From NCBI RefSeq assembly GCF_024499015.1, contig NZ_CP098604.1, forward strand, positions 2,852,001 through 2,916,000: a stretch of DNA of 64,000 nucleotides. Reading direction: 5' to 3'. Below are positions 54,917 to 62,846 of the stretch, one piece after another; positions within the stretch are counted from its first letter, which is position 1; each line of letters starts with the position of its first letter. The translations under genes were made by a program, and so were the position numbers. The notes under the pieces are model-generated. The model had not been told where the DNA came from, searched no databases, and was given only the letters and a program-made list of their open reading frames with translations. Source of the stretch: Xanthomonas hortorum pv. pelargonii (GTDB lineage: Bacteria; Pseudomonadota; Gammaproteobacteria; Xanthomonadales; Xanthomonadaceae).

Positions 54917-55213
54917 TTAGCTTCGCTTGCGGCGAGCCAAGGACCATCCCCATGAAAAGAGCAAGCAGACGCCAAAGAGCGTAAACAAAAAGCTGGCAAG
55001 CCCGGCCCAGGATGTGCCGAACAGCCAAAGGCCAGAATGACACGCGACCGGATCTCTTGCGATGGAGCCAGAAGTGGCGCAGGGCGAGAAAGTTCTGGTG
55101 TGATGCCACCAAGTGAGCGTGAATGACACACCGAAGAAGACGAGCAGTACAGCGAATAGCAGAAGAGCGCGATCCGCCACTGATGTCTTTGATGATTTCG
55201 GATAGGTGCGCAT
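54917..55213 (-). CDS. Small two-helix membrane protein
   Basis: 98 residues from the ATG at 55213. Hydrophobic segments LLLFAVLLVFFGVSFTLTWW and LASFLFTLFGVCLLFSWGW, with a short periplasmic loop holding two cysteines, and a basic C-terminus (ARRKRS). First gene after the IS-split attC. Function unknown. Confidence 0.6.
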   Translation of the reverse strand: MRTYPKSSKTSVADRALLLFAVLLVFFGVSFTLTWWHHTRTFSPCATSGSIARDPVACHSGLWLFGTSWAGLASFLFTLFGVCLLFSWGWSLARRKRS

Positions 55214-55240
55214 GTGCAAAGCGGCCTAATACTTTAATTA

Positions 55241-56097
55241 GAGCGTGTTATGAACCTTGAAAGAGCGTAGCTGCATTTCCAAGCATCAGAATCGTGAAGA
55301 CAACAAAGTGCAAACCGGCCAAGGTTTCCGGCAATCGCTCATAGTCGCGTGCCAGCCGCCTGAAACGATTGACCCATCCGAAGCTGCGCTCGACGACCCA
55401 TCGGCGTGGAAGCAAAACGAAGCCTTTCTTCGCTTCTTGCAGCTTGATGACGTGCAACTCGATGCCTTCTTCCTTGGCCGCCTGCGCCGGTTCTTCGCCG
55501 GTATAGCCTTGATCCACAAACGCGATCTTGACCGTTTCACCGGTCACGTGTTGTACCTCTTGAGCCAACGATCGGACTTGCGCGCGCTCTTGCTCATTGG
55601 CTGGCGTGACCTGGACGGCGAGTAGGTGTCCCAGCGTATCGACCGCCATGTGCACCTTGCTCCCTTTCTTGCGTTTGTAGCCATCGTATCCGGCGCGCGG
55701 TCCGCTTTCACAGGTGGACTGCAGCGTCCGGCCATCGAAAATGACCGCGCTCGGCTGGCCTTTCTTCCCGTGCGCCACACGCAGGAGTGAGCGCAAATCG
55801 CTGACCATGGCCTCAAAGCAGCCAGCCTGTAGCCAACGTTGCGTTTGCTGATACACCGCCTCCCAAGGCGGGAAATCGTTGGGAAGCAATCGCCACGGTG
55901 CGCCGGCGCGTGCGATCCAGCGCAGTGCATTGAACATCGCGCGTAGCGCGTACTTGCGCTGCGGTGCCTGCGCATCCATCAGTGTCAGATACGGCGCAGC
56001 AAAGGCCCATTCTTCGTCGGAAATATCGGTCGGATATGGCTTACGAGGCTTCATCCATATACGTTAGCGTGACAAGGCTAAAGTTCATAACACGCTC
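55241..56097 (-). mobile_element. IS5-family insertion sequence
   Basis: 857 bases. Terminal inverted repeats GAGCGTGTTATGAACCTT (55241) and GAGCGTGTTATGAACTTT (reverse complement ending 56097). Flanked by TA on both sides (55239-55240 and 56098-56099), the target duplication used by the IS427 group. Carries one intact transposase gene. Confidence 0.92.
55248..56054 (-). CDS. IS5-family transposase
   Basis: 268 residues, intact. DUF4096-type N-terminus (MKPRKPYPTDISDEEWAFAA) and DDE domain: first Asp in VIFDGRTLQS, second in AFVDQGYTG, Glu in VERSFGWVNRFRRLARDYE. All three catalytic acids are present, so the element should be active. A single frame; no frameshift needed. Confidence 0.93.
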   Translation of the reverse strand: MKPRKPYPTDISDEEWAFAAPYLTLMDAQAPQRKYALRAMFNALRWIARAGAPWRLLPNDFPPWEAVYQQTQRWLQAGCFEAMVSDLRSLLRVAHGKKGQPSAVIFDGRTLQSTCESGPRAGYDGYKRKKGSKVHMAVDTLGHLLAVQVTPANEQERAQVRSLAQEVQHVTGETVKIAFVDQGYTGEEPAQAAKEEGIELHVIKLQEAKKGFVLLPRRWVVERSFGWVNRFRRLARDYERLPETLAGLHFVVFTILMLGNAATLFQGS

Positions 56098-56149
56098 TAA
56101 GCCGATTCGCGAGGCAGGTTCGGCTTGAATGAATTGTTAGGCGGCACCC

Positions 56150-56395
56150 CTACTTGCCCCAGCGCCAGCTCGGTGGCTCACCCTTGATCCAACACACGGC
56201 AACAAGGAGCAGAACGACGGTCCACGTGTAGATTTGGAAAGCGAGCGGGCGACCGACTGGTGAAAAGATGAAGGCGCCGGCAGCAATGAAGGCGGCTGCA
56301 AGGCCATAGGCAAGCCATCCTTGCCAAGCAGTGGGAAGACCCCAACCCCATCCATAAGTCTTGGCAGGAAACCAATAGTCCTTATTTTTTGCCAT
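56150..56395 (-). CDS. Small membrane protein of an integron cassette
   Basis: 81 residues. MAKNKDYWFPAKTYGWGWGL, then two hydrophobic helices (GLAAAFIAAGAFIF and WTVVLLLVAVCWI). The motif FPAKxYGWGWGxP with two helices recurs in integron-borne proteins. Its attC is site 2 on its left. Confidence 0.7.
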   Translation of the reverse strand: MAKNKDYWFPAKTYGWGWGLPTAWQGWLAYGLAAAFIAAGAFIFSPVGRPLAFQIYTWTVVLLLVAVCWIKGEPPSWRWGK

Positions 56396-56411
56396 GAAAA
56401 TCTCCTGTGCT

Positions 56412-56471
56412 GCCTAACACTTTAATTAAACCGCGCGGCGAAGCGGGTTCGGCTTGAATGGATTGCCAGGC
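56412..56471 (-). other. attC site 3
   Basis: 60 bases from GCCTAAC (56412-56418) to GCCAGGC (56465-56471), with the CCGCGCGGCGAAGCGGGTTC fold. Closes the cassette of the gene at 56479-56787. Confidence 0.85.
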
Positions 56472-56478
56472 CTCGCCA

Positions 56479-56787
56479 CTAGTCACTGCTCCCGGCACCG
56501 CCAGCGTCACCACCGTCGCAACTAAAGAATCCAATGTCTTGGCCGTCCAATGCGCCACCATCGGATGACGGATAGAGCGGGTCAATTGTACTGGACGATG
56601 TGGAGCCAAATGTCTGAGAAGAGGCAAACGCCGCACAAACGACCGCGCCAATGACTGGAACAAGCCAGATGAGGGCAAGTTGCAGTAAGCGTTGTGATGG
56701 CGAGAGCACCGAAACGCGAAGTACTGCAACCGATGCAACGATATTGCCAAGAGCAAGCACCGCACCCAAAAGAAGTATCAACTCCAT
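56479..56787 (-). CDS. Small membrane protein with acidic Gly/Ser tail, integron cassette
   Basis: 102 residues. Two hydrophobic segments (LILLLGAVLALGNIVAS and LALIWLVPVIGAVVCAAF) resembling the PLDc_N membrane anchor, then a polar tail rich in Gly, Ser and Asp ending DGGDAGGAGSSD. Function unknown. Confidence 0.6.
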   Translation of the reverse strand: MELILLLGAVLALGNIVASVAVLRVSVLSPSQRLLQLALIWLVPVIGAVVCAAFASSQTFGSTSSSTIDPLYPSSDGGALDGQDIGFFSCDGGDAGGAGSSD

Positions 56788-57057
56788 CGAAACCTCCAAG
56801 CCGCCTGGCTATCATTGGGCCGCCTGAGCGCGGTGTAACACGATCCTCGCCGAGGCGTTGACGGCCGTCAATCGCTGCAAGCCTGTGAATCGCACGGCCT
56901 GCGCAACAGTGCGGCTGCCCATGGCCATGTGCCATGCCGCATCTTTGCAGGGACATCGCGTTACGTTCGACGACGTGCAGCGTAACGAGGCAAGCCACTG
57001 AGATTTCAAGATGCCGTCATGCGAAAGCAAGTGACCCATCAGTAGGTCCAAACCAAC

Positions 57058-57306
57058 CTAACCGCCATCTTCGGCGTGCAGATACGACCTGCCCGGCCTT
57101 TGCTCCACCCGCTGCTCAAGCATCTCGCGCACGGCATGGGCGGCATCGAAGATGGCTTGTCCCAACGTTGGCAGCGTCTGCACCTCCAGGCACTCCGGTT
57201 TGCTCATGGCGATGACGTCGCCATGAGCGATGAGGCTGCGTAGCAGGCGGTCGAGCTGGTCGCGTTGGTCCAGCGTGAGATGCAAGACGACGGCGGGGTG
57301 GTCCAT
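57058..57306 (-). CDS. Small unknown protein downstream of symE-like gene
   Basis: 82 residues from the ATG at 57306. Begins MDHPAVVLHLTLDQRDQLDRLL; mostly helical, acidic. It follows the SymE-like gene by 102 bases on the same strand. No family assigned; a role linked to the SymE module is possible only by position. Confidence 0.5.
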   Translation of the reverse strand: MDHPAVVLHLTLDQRDQLDRLLRSLIAHGDVIAMSKPECLEVQTLPTLGQAIFDAAHAVREMLEQRVEQRPGRSYLHAEDGG

Positions 57307-57407
57307 CTGTGTCCTCCTCTCGCGGGGAGCCATGAGCGCGCACGGTGTATGACATGCGCGCTGCACTCGATGCGCACGGGCGTGCTGCGCGTGCGGGGTA
57401 CACCGGC

Positions 57408-57758
57408 TCAGTCGGCGGGTGCCAGGCTGACGACCAGCTCGCCATCGCGTAGGCGGATGTGGAGCTTGCTGCCGATGGCAAAGCCCAGTTGTTCCAGCCA
57501 GCGGCCGCGCAGGCGCAGCGTGGGCACGCGTTGGTCGCTGGCGGGGTAATAGCCGTAGCCGACGGTGCAGTGTGTTGGGGCACGCGGGTGGCCGTGGCGT
57601 GGGGGGCGGGCTTCGGTGCGGGGTTGGGGGATGGGGGTGCGCTCGACGTAGGGCCGCGGCTTGATCGAGGGGTCGAGCGAGCGCCAGACGATCTCGGTGG
57701 GCGGTGGCGCCGTTGCGCGCTTGCGTGCGGATGTGGGACGGGACGTGGATCGACGCAT
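57408..57758 (-). CDS. SymE-like toxin
   Basis: 116 residues. The C-terminal 50 residues, VGYGYYPASD then VPTLRLRGRWLEQLGF and HIRLRDGELVVSLAP, match the SymE family (AbrB-derived fold) of SOS-induced type I toxins. The first 55 residues are a basic, proline-rich extension not present in E. coli SymE. Start at 57758 has a near-ideal AAGGAGG eight bases before it. Type I SymE is held in check by an antisense RNA; none could be located by eye on the plus strand. Confidence 0.8.
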   Translation of the reverse strand: MRRSTSRPTSARKRATAPPPTEIVWRSLDPSIKPRPYVERTPIPQPRTEARPPRHGHPRAPTHCTVGYGYYPASDQRVPTLRLRGRWLEQLGFAIGSKLHIRLRDGELVVSLAPAD

Positions 57759-58274
57759 GGCAAAGCCCTCCTTGACGAACAGGCCCCGCCGCCGGGTGGC
57801 GACGGGATGTCGGGAGGTTAGAAACCGCGAACAGTCGGCGGGCGTATTTCCCCTAGGGGTGTTGTATTAGCCGCCCTCCCGACGCAGGCATCGCGTCGGT
57901 TGCACCCACAAGAATCTGCAGGCACAAAAAACCCACCGGTTTGACGGAGGTGGGTACCGCTGTTCGAGGAGTTTCTACGCTCCTTGCCGAGGAGACTGCT
58001 ACGCGCTGCGTGACATGTCAACCGGTTGATGCTGGCGCTCTGGATAGCGTTGATAGAAGATCTTCGCGTTGGCGCTTCACTCGGCAAAGTCAGAGCTGGG
58101 CATTGGTCAAGAGCGGTTTAGTCAATGCACATTCGCTACACTCCGACAAATGCTCCTCACGCTCTATCCATCAATGTTGCGCCCATCAGTTTCGGGCTCG
58201 GTAGCGCAGATGTACCAATTGCACGCGTGACTATGAGCCAGTATTGCAATGTCACGCCGGTCAACAGGAACCCA
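57759..58274. other. Non-coding gap between symE-like gene and immunity gene
   Basis: 516 bases. Holds a minus-strand terminator at 57925-57955 with no gene in front of it, suggesting a short transcript (see findings). The promoters of the symE-like gene (minus) and the immunity/effector pair (plus) must also lie here. Confidence 0.5.
57925..57955 (-). terminator. Rho-independent terminator on the minus strand
   Basis: On the minus strand: ACCCACC-loop of 11-GGTGGGT followed by TTTTTTG. Strong by eye. It faces away from the immunity gene and stands 170 bases upstream of the SymE-like gene. Confidence 0.75.
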
Positions 58275-58940
58275 ATGAACAGCAATTTCTCCCGAAGCCT
58301 GCTTCCTTTGCTGATGATTGCGATAGCGCTGCCGAGTGCATGCACTCGCACGCCTAGTGAAGCAAGACGGGATGCAGGTACGTCATCTGCTGCCACAGTG
58401 CCGCCGCCCCTTCAGAAAAAGGGCAAAAGTACCAACAATGGGGCGGAGGTTGTCTCTGCCAATACCACTCTTCAAGAACTGGAGCGCCGGCTGCTGCGCT
58501 TCATCGATAGACTGACAGTGCCAGCGGATCTGGATTACCCACAAATGGAGTCAGCACTTGGGATCAAGCTCGGACCCCCGTCTGATCCGGCATACCCGTG
58601 GCGTGAACTGAAAGATGCAGCTCTAGCCGATGGCTATGCACTCTACGCGACACATCGTCCAACGAAAGATGGATTCTCGCGAATAGAGATTGCAGTGACT
58701 CTGCCTGACCATAGTGATCCCACGCGCGTGCCTACGTCGACCTGCATCTGGGAAGCAGAAGCACTGTCCAAAGCGCTTGAAGCGATGGGATACACGCGCG
58801 GCGGTCAGCGGCCGTTCCAGGGTGGCTGGCTACGCCAGCACTGGCGCGCGATCGATGGCGGGAGTCAGATTTTCTCAGTCTCATTGCTTCTCTATCGAAC
58901 CAATGAACAAAGCAGTCAAAAGAATGCATTTACAGCGTGA
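58275..58940 (+). CDS. Lipoprotein, probable T4SS immunity protein (X-Tfi)
   Basis: 221 residues. Signal with LPSACTR lipobox around residue 20-23, then a low-complexity linker and a periplasmic domain: LQELERRLLRFIDRL, DLDYPQMESALGIKL and EALSKALEAMGY. It has the same layout as the lipoprotein at 1782-2429. Lies 20 bases upstream of the effector gene on the same strand. Immunity role inferred from position and from the X-Tfi rule. Confidence 0.8.
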   Translation: MNSNFSRSLLPLLMIAIALPSACTRTPSEARRDAGTSSAATVPPPLQKKGKSTNNGAEVVSANTTLQELERRLLRFIDRLTVPADLDYPQMESALGIKLGPPSDPAYPWRELKDAALADGYALYATHRPTKDGFSRIEIAVTLPDHSDPTRVPTSTCIWEAEALSKALEAMGYTRGGQRPFQGGWLRQHWRAIDGGSQIFSVSLLLYRTNEQSSQKNAFTA

Positions 58941-58959
58941 AAATCGATGGAGGCAAGCC

Positions 58960-60411
58960 ATGATTCGAGTTGACACGCGTATCGAGCCTTTGCTCGCCCA
59001 GATGGCAAAGGACCCTGCGCTTCCTGCTGGTGCCGAGGCGAGCATCCGGCAGACAATTGCCGAATCACCCTATCTGTCGAACCTGTTAGGTGATGCAATT
59101 GAGAAAGGCCGAATTGGCGCTATTGCTGTCTCGCACGGACAGAACAACGGGGGTCACTTCCAGGATGGTAAGCACGGCAAGGCAGGCACGCTCAATATCA
59201 GTGAAGCGGCGTTTAAAGACTTCGCAGGATCAGAGCGTATCGACTATCTGACCGAGGTCATGGGCCATGAAACGATGCATGGTGTGTTGGCCCAGCATCG
59301 TGCCGACGCCCTTGCCGAGTTCGGAAAAAGCATGGGCAGCCGGATGCAGGAGGCCTACGAAAATCGGGAGTATCAGGTCGATTTGACGGGCCCCACGCGT
59401 AGTTACCTGGATTCGACGCGCACAGACGAAGCGCTGTCGGAAATTTCAGGGATGCGTGCCCTACACGATCGACTCAAACATCTCAACCCTCAGATGCCCG
59501 ACGACGTGGTTGAGCGGGAATTGCTAGACAGGTCTAGCAACCGCTGCGTGGTGCGGCAACCAAACGGCGCCCCGCAATTCGCAGATGGACTGACCTACGA
59601 TGCACTCACTAAGCACCCCTTTACCCGCAACGATGCGCTGACCAACTCTGTTGAACAATGCTTTTATGACAGCAGCGGCACGCTAGGCCCATATGGCGAC
59701 TCCGATTACCGGAATTACTATGGCGTCAATCCGATCAGCCACATCGCACAGAACTACGCGCATCTGGCGCATGATCGGCAGCCTCCAGAAATCCGCATTG
59801 ATCTCAAGTCGTTGGGGCTGGACCCAAGGCAGCTGGAGCGCAACGGGCTGGAGCTGGGGTCTGCGAAGACGTTCAACATCGTTGACCTGGGCAAGGACGG
59901 CTATGGCATGGTCCAGCTCAACGACACTGGCGCACGCGGCATCAGCTCTCCTAACCTTGCGCCACCGATTGAGCCCGGCCGCGCATTGACGCCTGCAGAG
60001 GCGGGCCACCTGGACCATGCCATGCATCAGCAGATCCAAAGCAAGGTGGAGCAGTTGGACGCCGCGAATGGCCGCACGTTTGACGCCACCAGTGAACGAA
60101 TGACAGCCAGTCTGCTGACGCTAGCCAAAGACAATGGGCTAACCCGGGTAGACCACGTACTGCTCAGCGAAAAGACCAAGGACTTGCCGGCTGCACACAC
60201 TCTGATCTTGGTGCAGGGCAAACCGAATGACCCAGCCATGATGCGCGCCCATATGCCGACAGTCGAAGCAGCCCAACGCCCGGTACAGGAAAGCTTTTCG
60301 CAACTGGAGTCCCTCAACCAACGCCTGGAACAAGACCGCGCGCGGGAACAGTCGCTAGAGCACCAGCGTTCACAGGAGCAACAGCAGCGCGGGCCCACTC
60401 CGTCGCTTTGA
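58960..60411 (+). CDS. T4SS antibacterial effector (X-Tfe) with HExxH metallopeptidase-like domain
   Basis: 483 residues from the ATG at 58960, which follows GGAGG by six bases; longer frames upstream overlap the lipoprotein gene. HETMH at 103-107 (VMGHETMHGVL) with E161 in DEALSEISGMRAL as likely third ligand. A second shared block, SDYRNYYGVNPISHIAQ, also occurs in the effector at 1-1767 (SDYPNYYATSGVEHI). C-terminal XVIPCD from about 340: GHLDHAMHQQIQSKVEQL, NGLTRVDHVLLSE, LILVQGKPNDPAMMRAHM, then a Gln/Arg-rich tail, as in most X-Tfes. Complete gene. Activity and target unknown. Confidence 0.88.
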   Translation: MIRVDTRIEPLLAQMAKDPALPAGAEASIRQTIAESPYLSNLLGDAIEKGRIGAIAVSHGQNNGGHFQDGKHGKAGTLNISEAAFKDFAGSERIDYLTEVMGHETMHGVLAQHRADALAEFGKSMGSRMQEAYENREYQVDLTGPTRSYLDSTRTDEALSEISGMRALHDRLKHLNPQMPDDVVERELLDRSSNRCVVRQPNGAPQFADGLTYDALTKHPFTRNDALTNSVEQCFYDSSGTLGPYGDSDYRNYYGVNPISHIAQNYAHLAHDRQPPEIRIDLKSLGLDPRQLERNGLELGSAKTFNIVDLGKDGYGMVQLNDTGARGISSPNLAPPIEPGRALTPAEAGHLDHAMHQQIQSKVEQLDAANGRTFDATSERMTASLLTLAKDNGLTRVDHVLLSEKTKDLPAAHTLILVQGKPNDPAMMRAHMPTVEAAQRPVQESFSQLESLNQRLEQDRAREQSLEHQRSQEQQQRGPTPSL

Positions 60412-60418
60412 GGCGTAG

Positions 60419-60483
60419 GCCCAACGTGGAGTTGAGGCGCCTGCGCGGCTTTCCGCGCAGGCGCCTCGAACGGAGGGTTAGAA
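60419..60483 (-). other. attC site 4 (different stem sequence)
   Basis: From GCCCAAC (60419-60425) to GTTAGAA (60477-60483). Inside is GAGGCGCCTGCGCGG-cttt-CCGCGCAGGCGCCTC, a perfect 15-base stem. Differs from the CCCGCgaaGCGGG type of the other sites. It also could serve as a terminator for the effector gene, 8 bases to its left. It closes the cassette of the split gene at 60493-62363. Confidence 0.6.
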
Positions 60484-61062
60484 CTCAGCGTCTCAATTGG
60501 ATGGTCGGATGTATCCATCTGCACATAGCTTCTCGCGGATGAAGTTGTAATAGACGTCGGGGCTTTCAGGAGCGACACCGGCCATTTCCTCGACACGCTC
60601 ATTTCGAAACCAGAAGGAGCCATCCGCGATGTAGCACTGTAGGCGGATTCTCGAATACCCATTGCTTCGCTCTGGTTTTTTACGCAGTTAAGACGGGGCG
60701 CTACCGGGATGAAGTAGTAAGCAACGACAAGGGGGATGTTCCTACTCGTCTCAAGTAATACCTTAAATGCCTCTCGGGAATGGAAGTGCGTATCTACTAT
60801 CTCGATAGCAACCAGCGGGCATCTGTCAGTTAGTTGTATTTCGTCCTTCGATCTTCCAAATATGTCGAAGCGAACGAATTTCCCATATACGAGTCCAAAC
60901 TGAACTTCCGTGCCCCATTGATACTCGTATTTTAGCTTCAGCAGGCTTTCAAAGCCCTTATCTTTATTCCAGGGTCGCTCGTAGTATCCCATGTCATGCT
61001 TTTCGTACTTGGATAAGAAAGCTCGAACCATTCTCTTTTGTTCTTCATGAGCTTCACTTTCT

Positions 61063-62134
61063 CCTGATTAGCCCTGACCATCAGCCGCCTGTCGCAGGAT
61101 CTGCGCCGCGCTGGGTGGATGCTGCTGTCACCTGAAGCCAACGAGGTGGCGTGATGAGTATCAATGCCGTGCAGTTCCAAGCGGGATTGTCGATGCCTGA
61201 GTTCTTCGCGTCCTACGGCACCGAAGCCAAGTGCTATCGCGCGCTTTACAAGTGGCGCTGGCCGCAAGGCTTTCGTTGCCCTGTTTGTGCCGGACGCGTG
61301 CGCTCGCGTTTCAAGCGGGGTGCTGCGATCTACTACCAATGCAGCGCGTGCCGGCATCAGACCAGCCTGATTGCAGGCACGATGTTCGAAGGCACCAAGC
61401 TGCCGCTGCGCACCTGGATGCTGGCGTTGCACCTGCTGACCTCGACCAAAACCAACATGGCCGCGCTGGAGTTGATGCGGCATCTGGGCGTCAACTACAA
61501 GACGGCCTGGCGGATGAAACACAAGATCATGCAGGTTATGGCCGAGCGCGAATCCATGCGGAAACTGGCGGGTTTCGTGCAGATCGACGATGCCTATCTC
61601 GGCGGCGAGCGTAACGGTGGCAAGGCCGGACGCGGATCGGAGAACAAACAAGCGTTCCTGATTGCGGTGCAGACCGATGCCACCTTCACCGCGCCGCGCT
61701 TTGTGGTGATCGAGCCGGTGCGCAGCTTCGATAACACCTCGCTGCAGGACTGGATTGCCCGTCGCTTGGCGCCCGAATGCGAGGTCTACACCGATGGGCT
61801 GGCCTGCTTCCGCCGGCTAGAAGACGCCGGCCACGCGCACACCACGCTGGACACTGGCGGTGGTCGTGCCGCGACCGAAACGGCCGGTGCACGTTGGCTC
61901 AACGTGGTGCTGGGCAATCTCAAGCGCGCCATCAGTGGCGTGTATCACGCCATCGCGCAAGGCAAATACGCAAGGCGTTACCTGGGAGAAGCGGCCTATC
62001 GTTTTAATCGTCGATTCCGCTTGCGCGAGATGCTGCCACGACTTGCCACGGCCATGATGCAATCCACACCATGCCCAGAGCCGGTTTTACGTGCAGCGAG
62101 CAATTTTCATGGCTGAGAGTCGGGGCTAATCAGG
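61063..62134 (+). mobile_element. IS1595-family insertion sequence
   Basis: 1072 bases. Inverted repeats CCTGATTAGCCCTGACCATC (61063) and CCTGATTAGCCCCGACTCTC (reverse complement ending 62134), 21 of 24 positions alike. Flanked by a perfect 8-base target duplication CACTTTCT (61055-61062 and 62135-62142), the length typical of the family. Confidence 0.93.
61154..62116 (+). CDS. IS1595-family (ISXO2-like DDE) transposase
   Basis: 320 residues from the ATG at 61154 (a GTG codon directly precedes it). N-terminal zinc ribbon CPVCAGRVRSR with CSACRHQTSLIAGT, then the ISXO2-like DDE domain: FVQIDDAYLGGERNGG and VYTDGLACFRRL. Intact, so the element should be active. Confidence 0.93.
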   Translation: MSINAVQFQAGLSMPEFFASYGTEAKCYRALYKWRWPQGFRCPVCAGRVRSRFKRGAAIYYQCSACRHQTSLIAGTMFEGTKLPLRTWMLALHLLTSTKTNMAALELMRHLGVNYKTAWRMKHKIMQVMAERESMRKLAGFVQIDDAYLGGERNGGKAGRGSENKQAFLIAVQTDATFTAPRFVVIEPVRSFDNTSLQDWIARRLAPECEVYTDGLACFRRLEDAGHAHTTLDTGGGRAATETAGARWLNVVLGNLKRAISGVYHAIAQGKYARRYLGEAAYRFNRRFRLREMLPRLATAMMQSTPCPEPVLRAASNFHG

Positions 62135-62377
62135 CACTTTCTTTTACTCCAGGCTCTAGGTCAGTACGAATTCGACGCAGTTCAAAGAAATGCGGCGTTT
62201 TAGGATGGTTACGTATGCCTAATTCGACGATACCATCCCGTTCATCTCTAAGGTCACGCTCTCGAAGTCCTGCGCGCCTCTCGTCCCTAGCAAGTTCTCG
62301 AAAGGAAACCTCTTCCCAATGCTTTTGATCGTTGAGATACCACGCTGTTTCGTACTTTGGCAATGTGGCCTCCTGAG

Positions 62378-62437
62378 GTCTAACGCCTGAATTAAGCCGC
62401 GCCGCGAAGCGGCTTCGGCTTGAACGAATTGTTGGGC
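62378..62437 (-). other. attC site 5
   Basis: 60 bases from GTCTAAC (62378-62384) to GTTGGGC (62431-62437), with CCGCGCCGCGAAGCGGCTTC inside. Belongs to the nucleotidyltransferase cassette. Confidence 0.85.
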
Positions 62438-62778
62438 CGTTGCCCCGCGGAGCGTCGGTACACGGGGCTAATGCCTGCAGAATTGATGGCCCGATAAACG
62501 ATTGAGCCGTGGTAGCGGTGATACATCTCCAATTGAACCTTTACTGAGCCGACGCACTGCTGGAGTTGCTTCTCAAGGCGCGTGTGATGATCGAACCAGA
62601 ATGCAACGATGCCGTACTTGCACGTTGCTTCAGGCACAATATCAATTGCAACATCAAGATCGCTGTCTGGCCTAGCCTTGCCAGTTGCGTAGCTACCAAA
62701 AATCCAAGCGCGATGGATCTCGGGGTTCACTGCGGCCCAAGACGAAATAACGTTCGAGTGATCGGATAGTGTCTGCAA
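62392..62778 (-). CDS. Nucleotidyltransferase (MNT/polymerase-beta fold), integron cassette
   Basis: 128 residues. GSYATGKARPDSDLDVAID (residues about 28-46) is the GSxARG...SDxDxxV signature; the two Asp bind magnesium. The third acid is likely in VKVQLEMYHRY. Stand-alone proteins of this size are often antitoxins or partners in HEPN/MNT modules, but no HEPN gene is adjacent. The last residues (NNSFKPKPLRGAA) are translated from attC site 5. Confidence 0.8.
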   Translation of the reverse strand: MQTLSDHSNVISSWAAVNPEIHRAWIFGSYATGKARPDSDLDVAIDIVPEATCKYGIVAFWFDHHTRLEKQLQQCVGSVKVQLEMYHRYHGSIVYRAINSAGISPVYRRSAGQRPNNSFKPKPLRGAA

Positions 62779-62780
62779 CG

Positions 62781-62840
62781 GCCTAATGCCTGAATTAAGC
62801 CGACCCGCGAAGCGGGTTCGGCTTGAATGAATTGTTAGAT
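62781..62840 (-). other. attC site 6
   Basis: 60 bases from GCCTAAT (62781-62787) to GTTAGAT (62834-62840), with CCGACCCGCGAAGCGGGTTC inside. Read on the minus strand it is nearly the textbook aadA attC, which sets the array direction. Confidence 0.88.
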
Positions 62841-62846
62841 GCCAGC

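Larger units (their letters stand above)
55224..56142 (-). other. attC site 2, split by an IS5-family element
   Basis: Left part 55224-55240 (GGCCTAATACTTTAATTA) and right part 56100-56142 (AGCCGATTCGCGAGGC... to GTTAGGC). Removing the IS and one TA rejoins TTTAATTAAGCCGATTC and restores a normal attC of about 60 bases. Confidence 0.85.
60493..62363 (-). pseudogene. Cassette gene broken by an IS1595 insertion and a frameshift
   Basis: 5' part 62363-62135 starts at a TTG with AGGAGG before it (MPKYETAWYLND, 76 residues to VKES). 3' part continues at 61062 (EAHEEQKRMVRAFLSK, then FESLLKLKYEYQWGTE and IPLVVAYYFIPVAP). Deleting the IS and one target copy rejoins the frames exactly. A second lesion lies at a T6 run, 60676-60681: adding one base restores VKKPERSNGYSR through CADGYIRPSN and a stop at 60493. 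The repaired protein has about 262 residues. No family recognised. Confidence 0.8.

Noticed and set aside
57818..58087. 89-residue minus-strand frame
   Set aside because: Crosses a strong terminator and lacks a ribosome-binding site; treated as non-coding.
60027..61031. 334-residue minus-strand frame
   Set aside because: Only its first 117 or so residues are real (part of the split cassette gene); the rest is out of frame after the T6 run and antisense to the effector.
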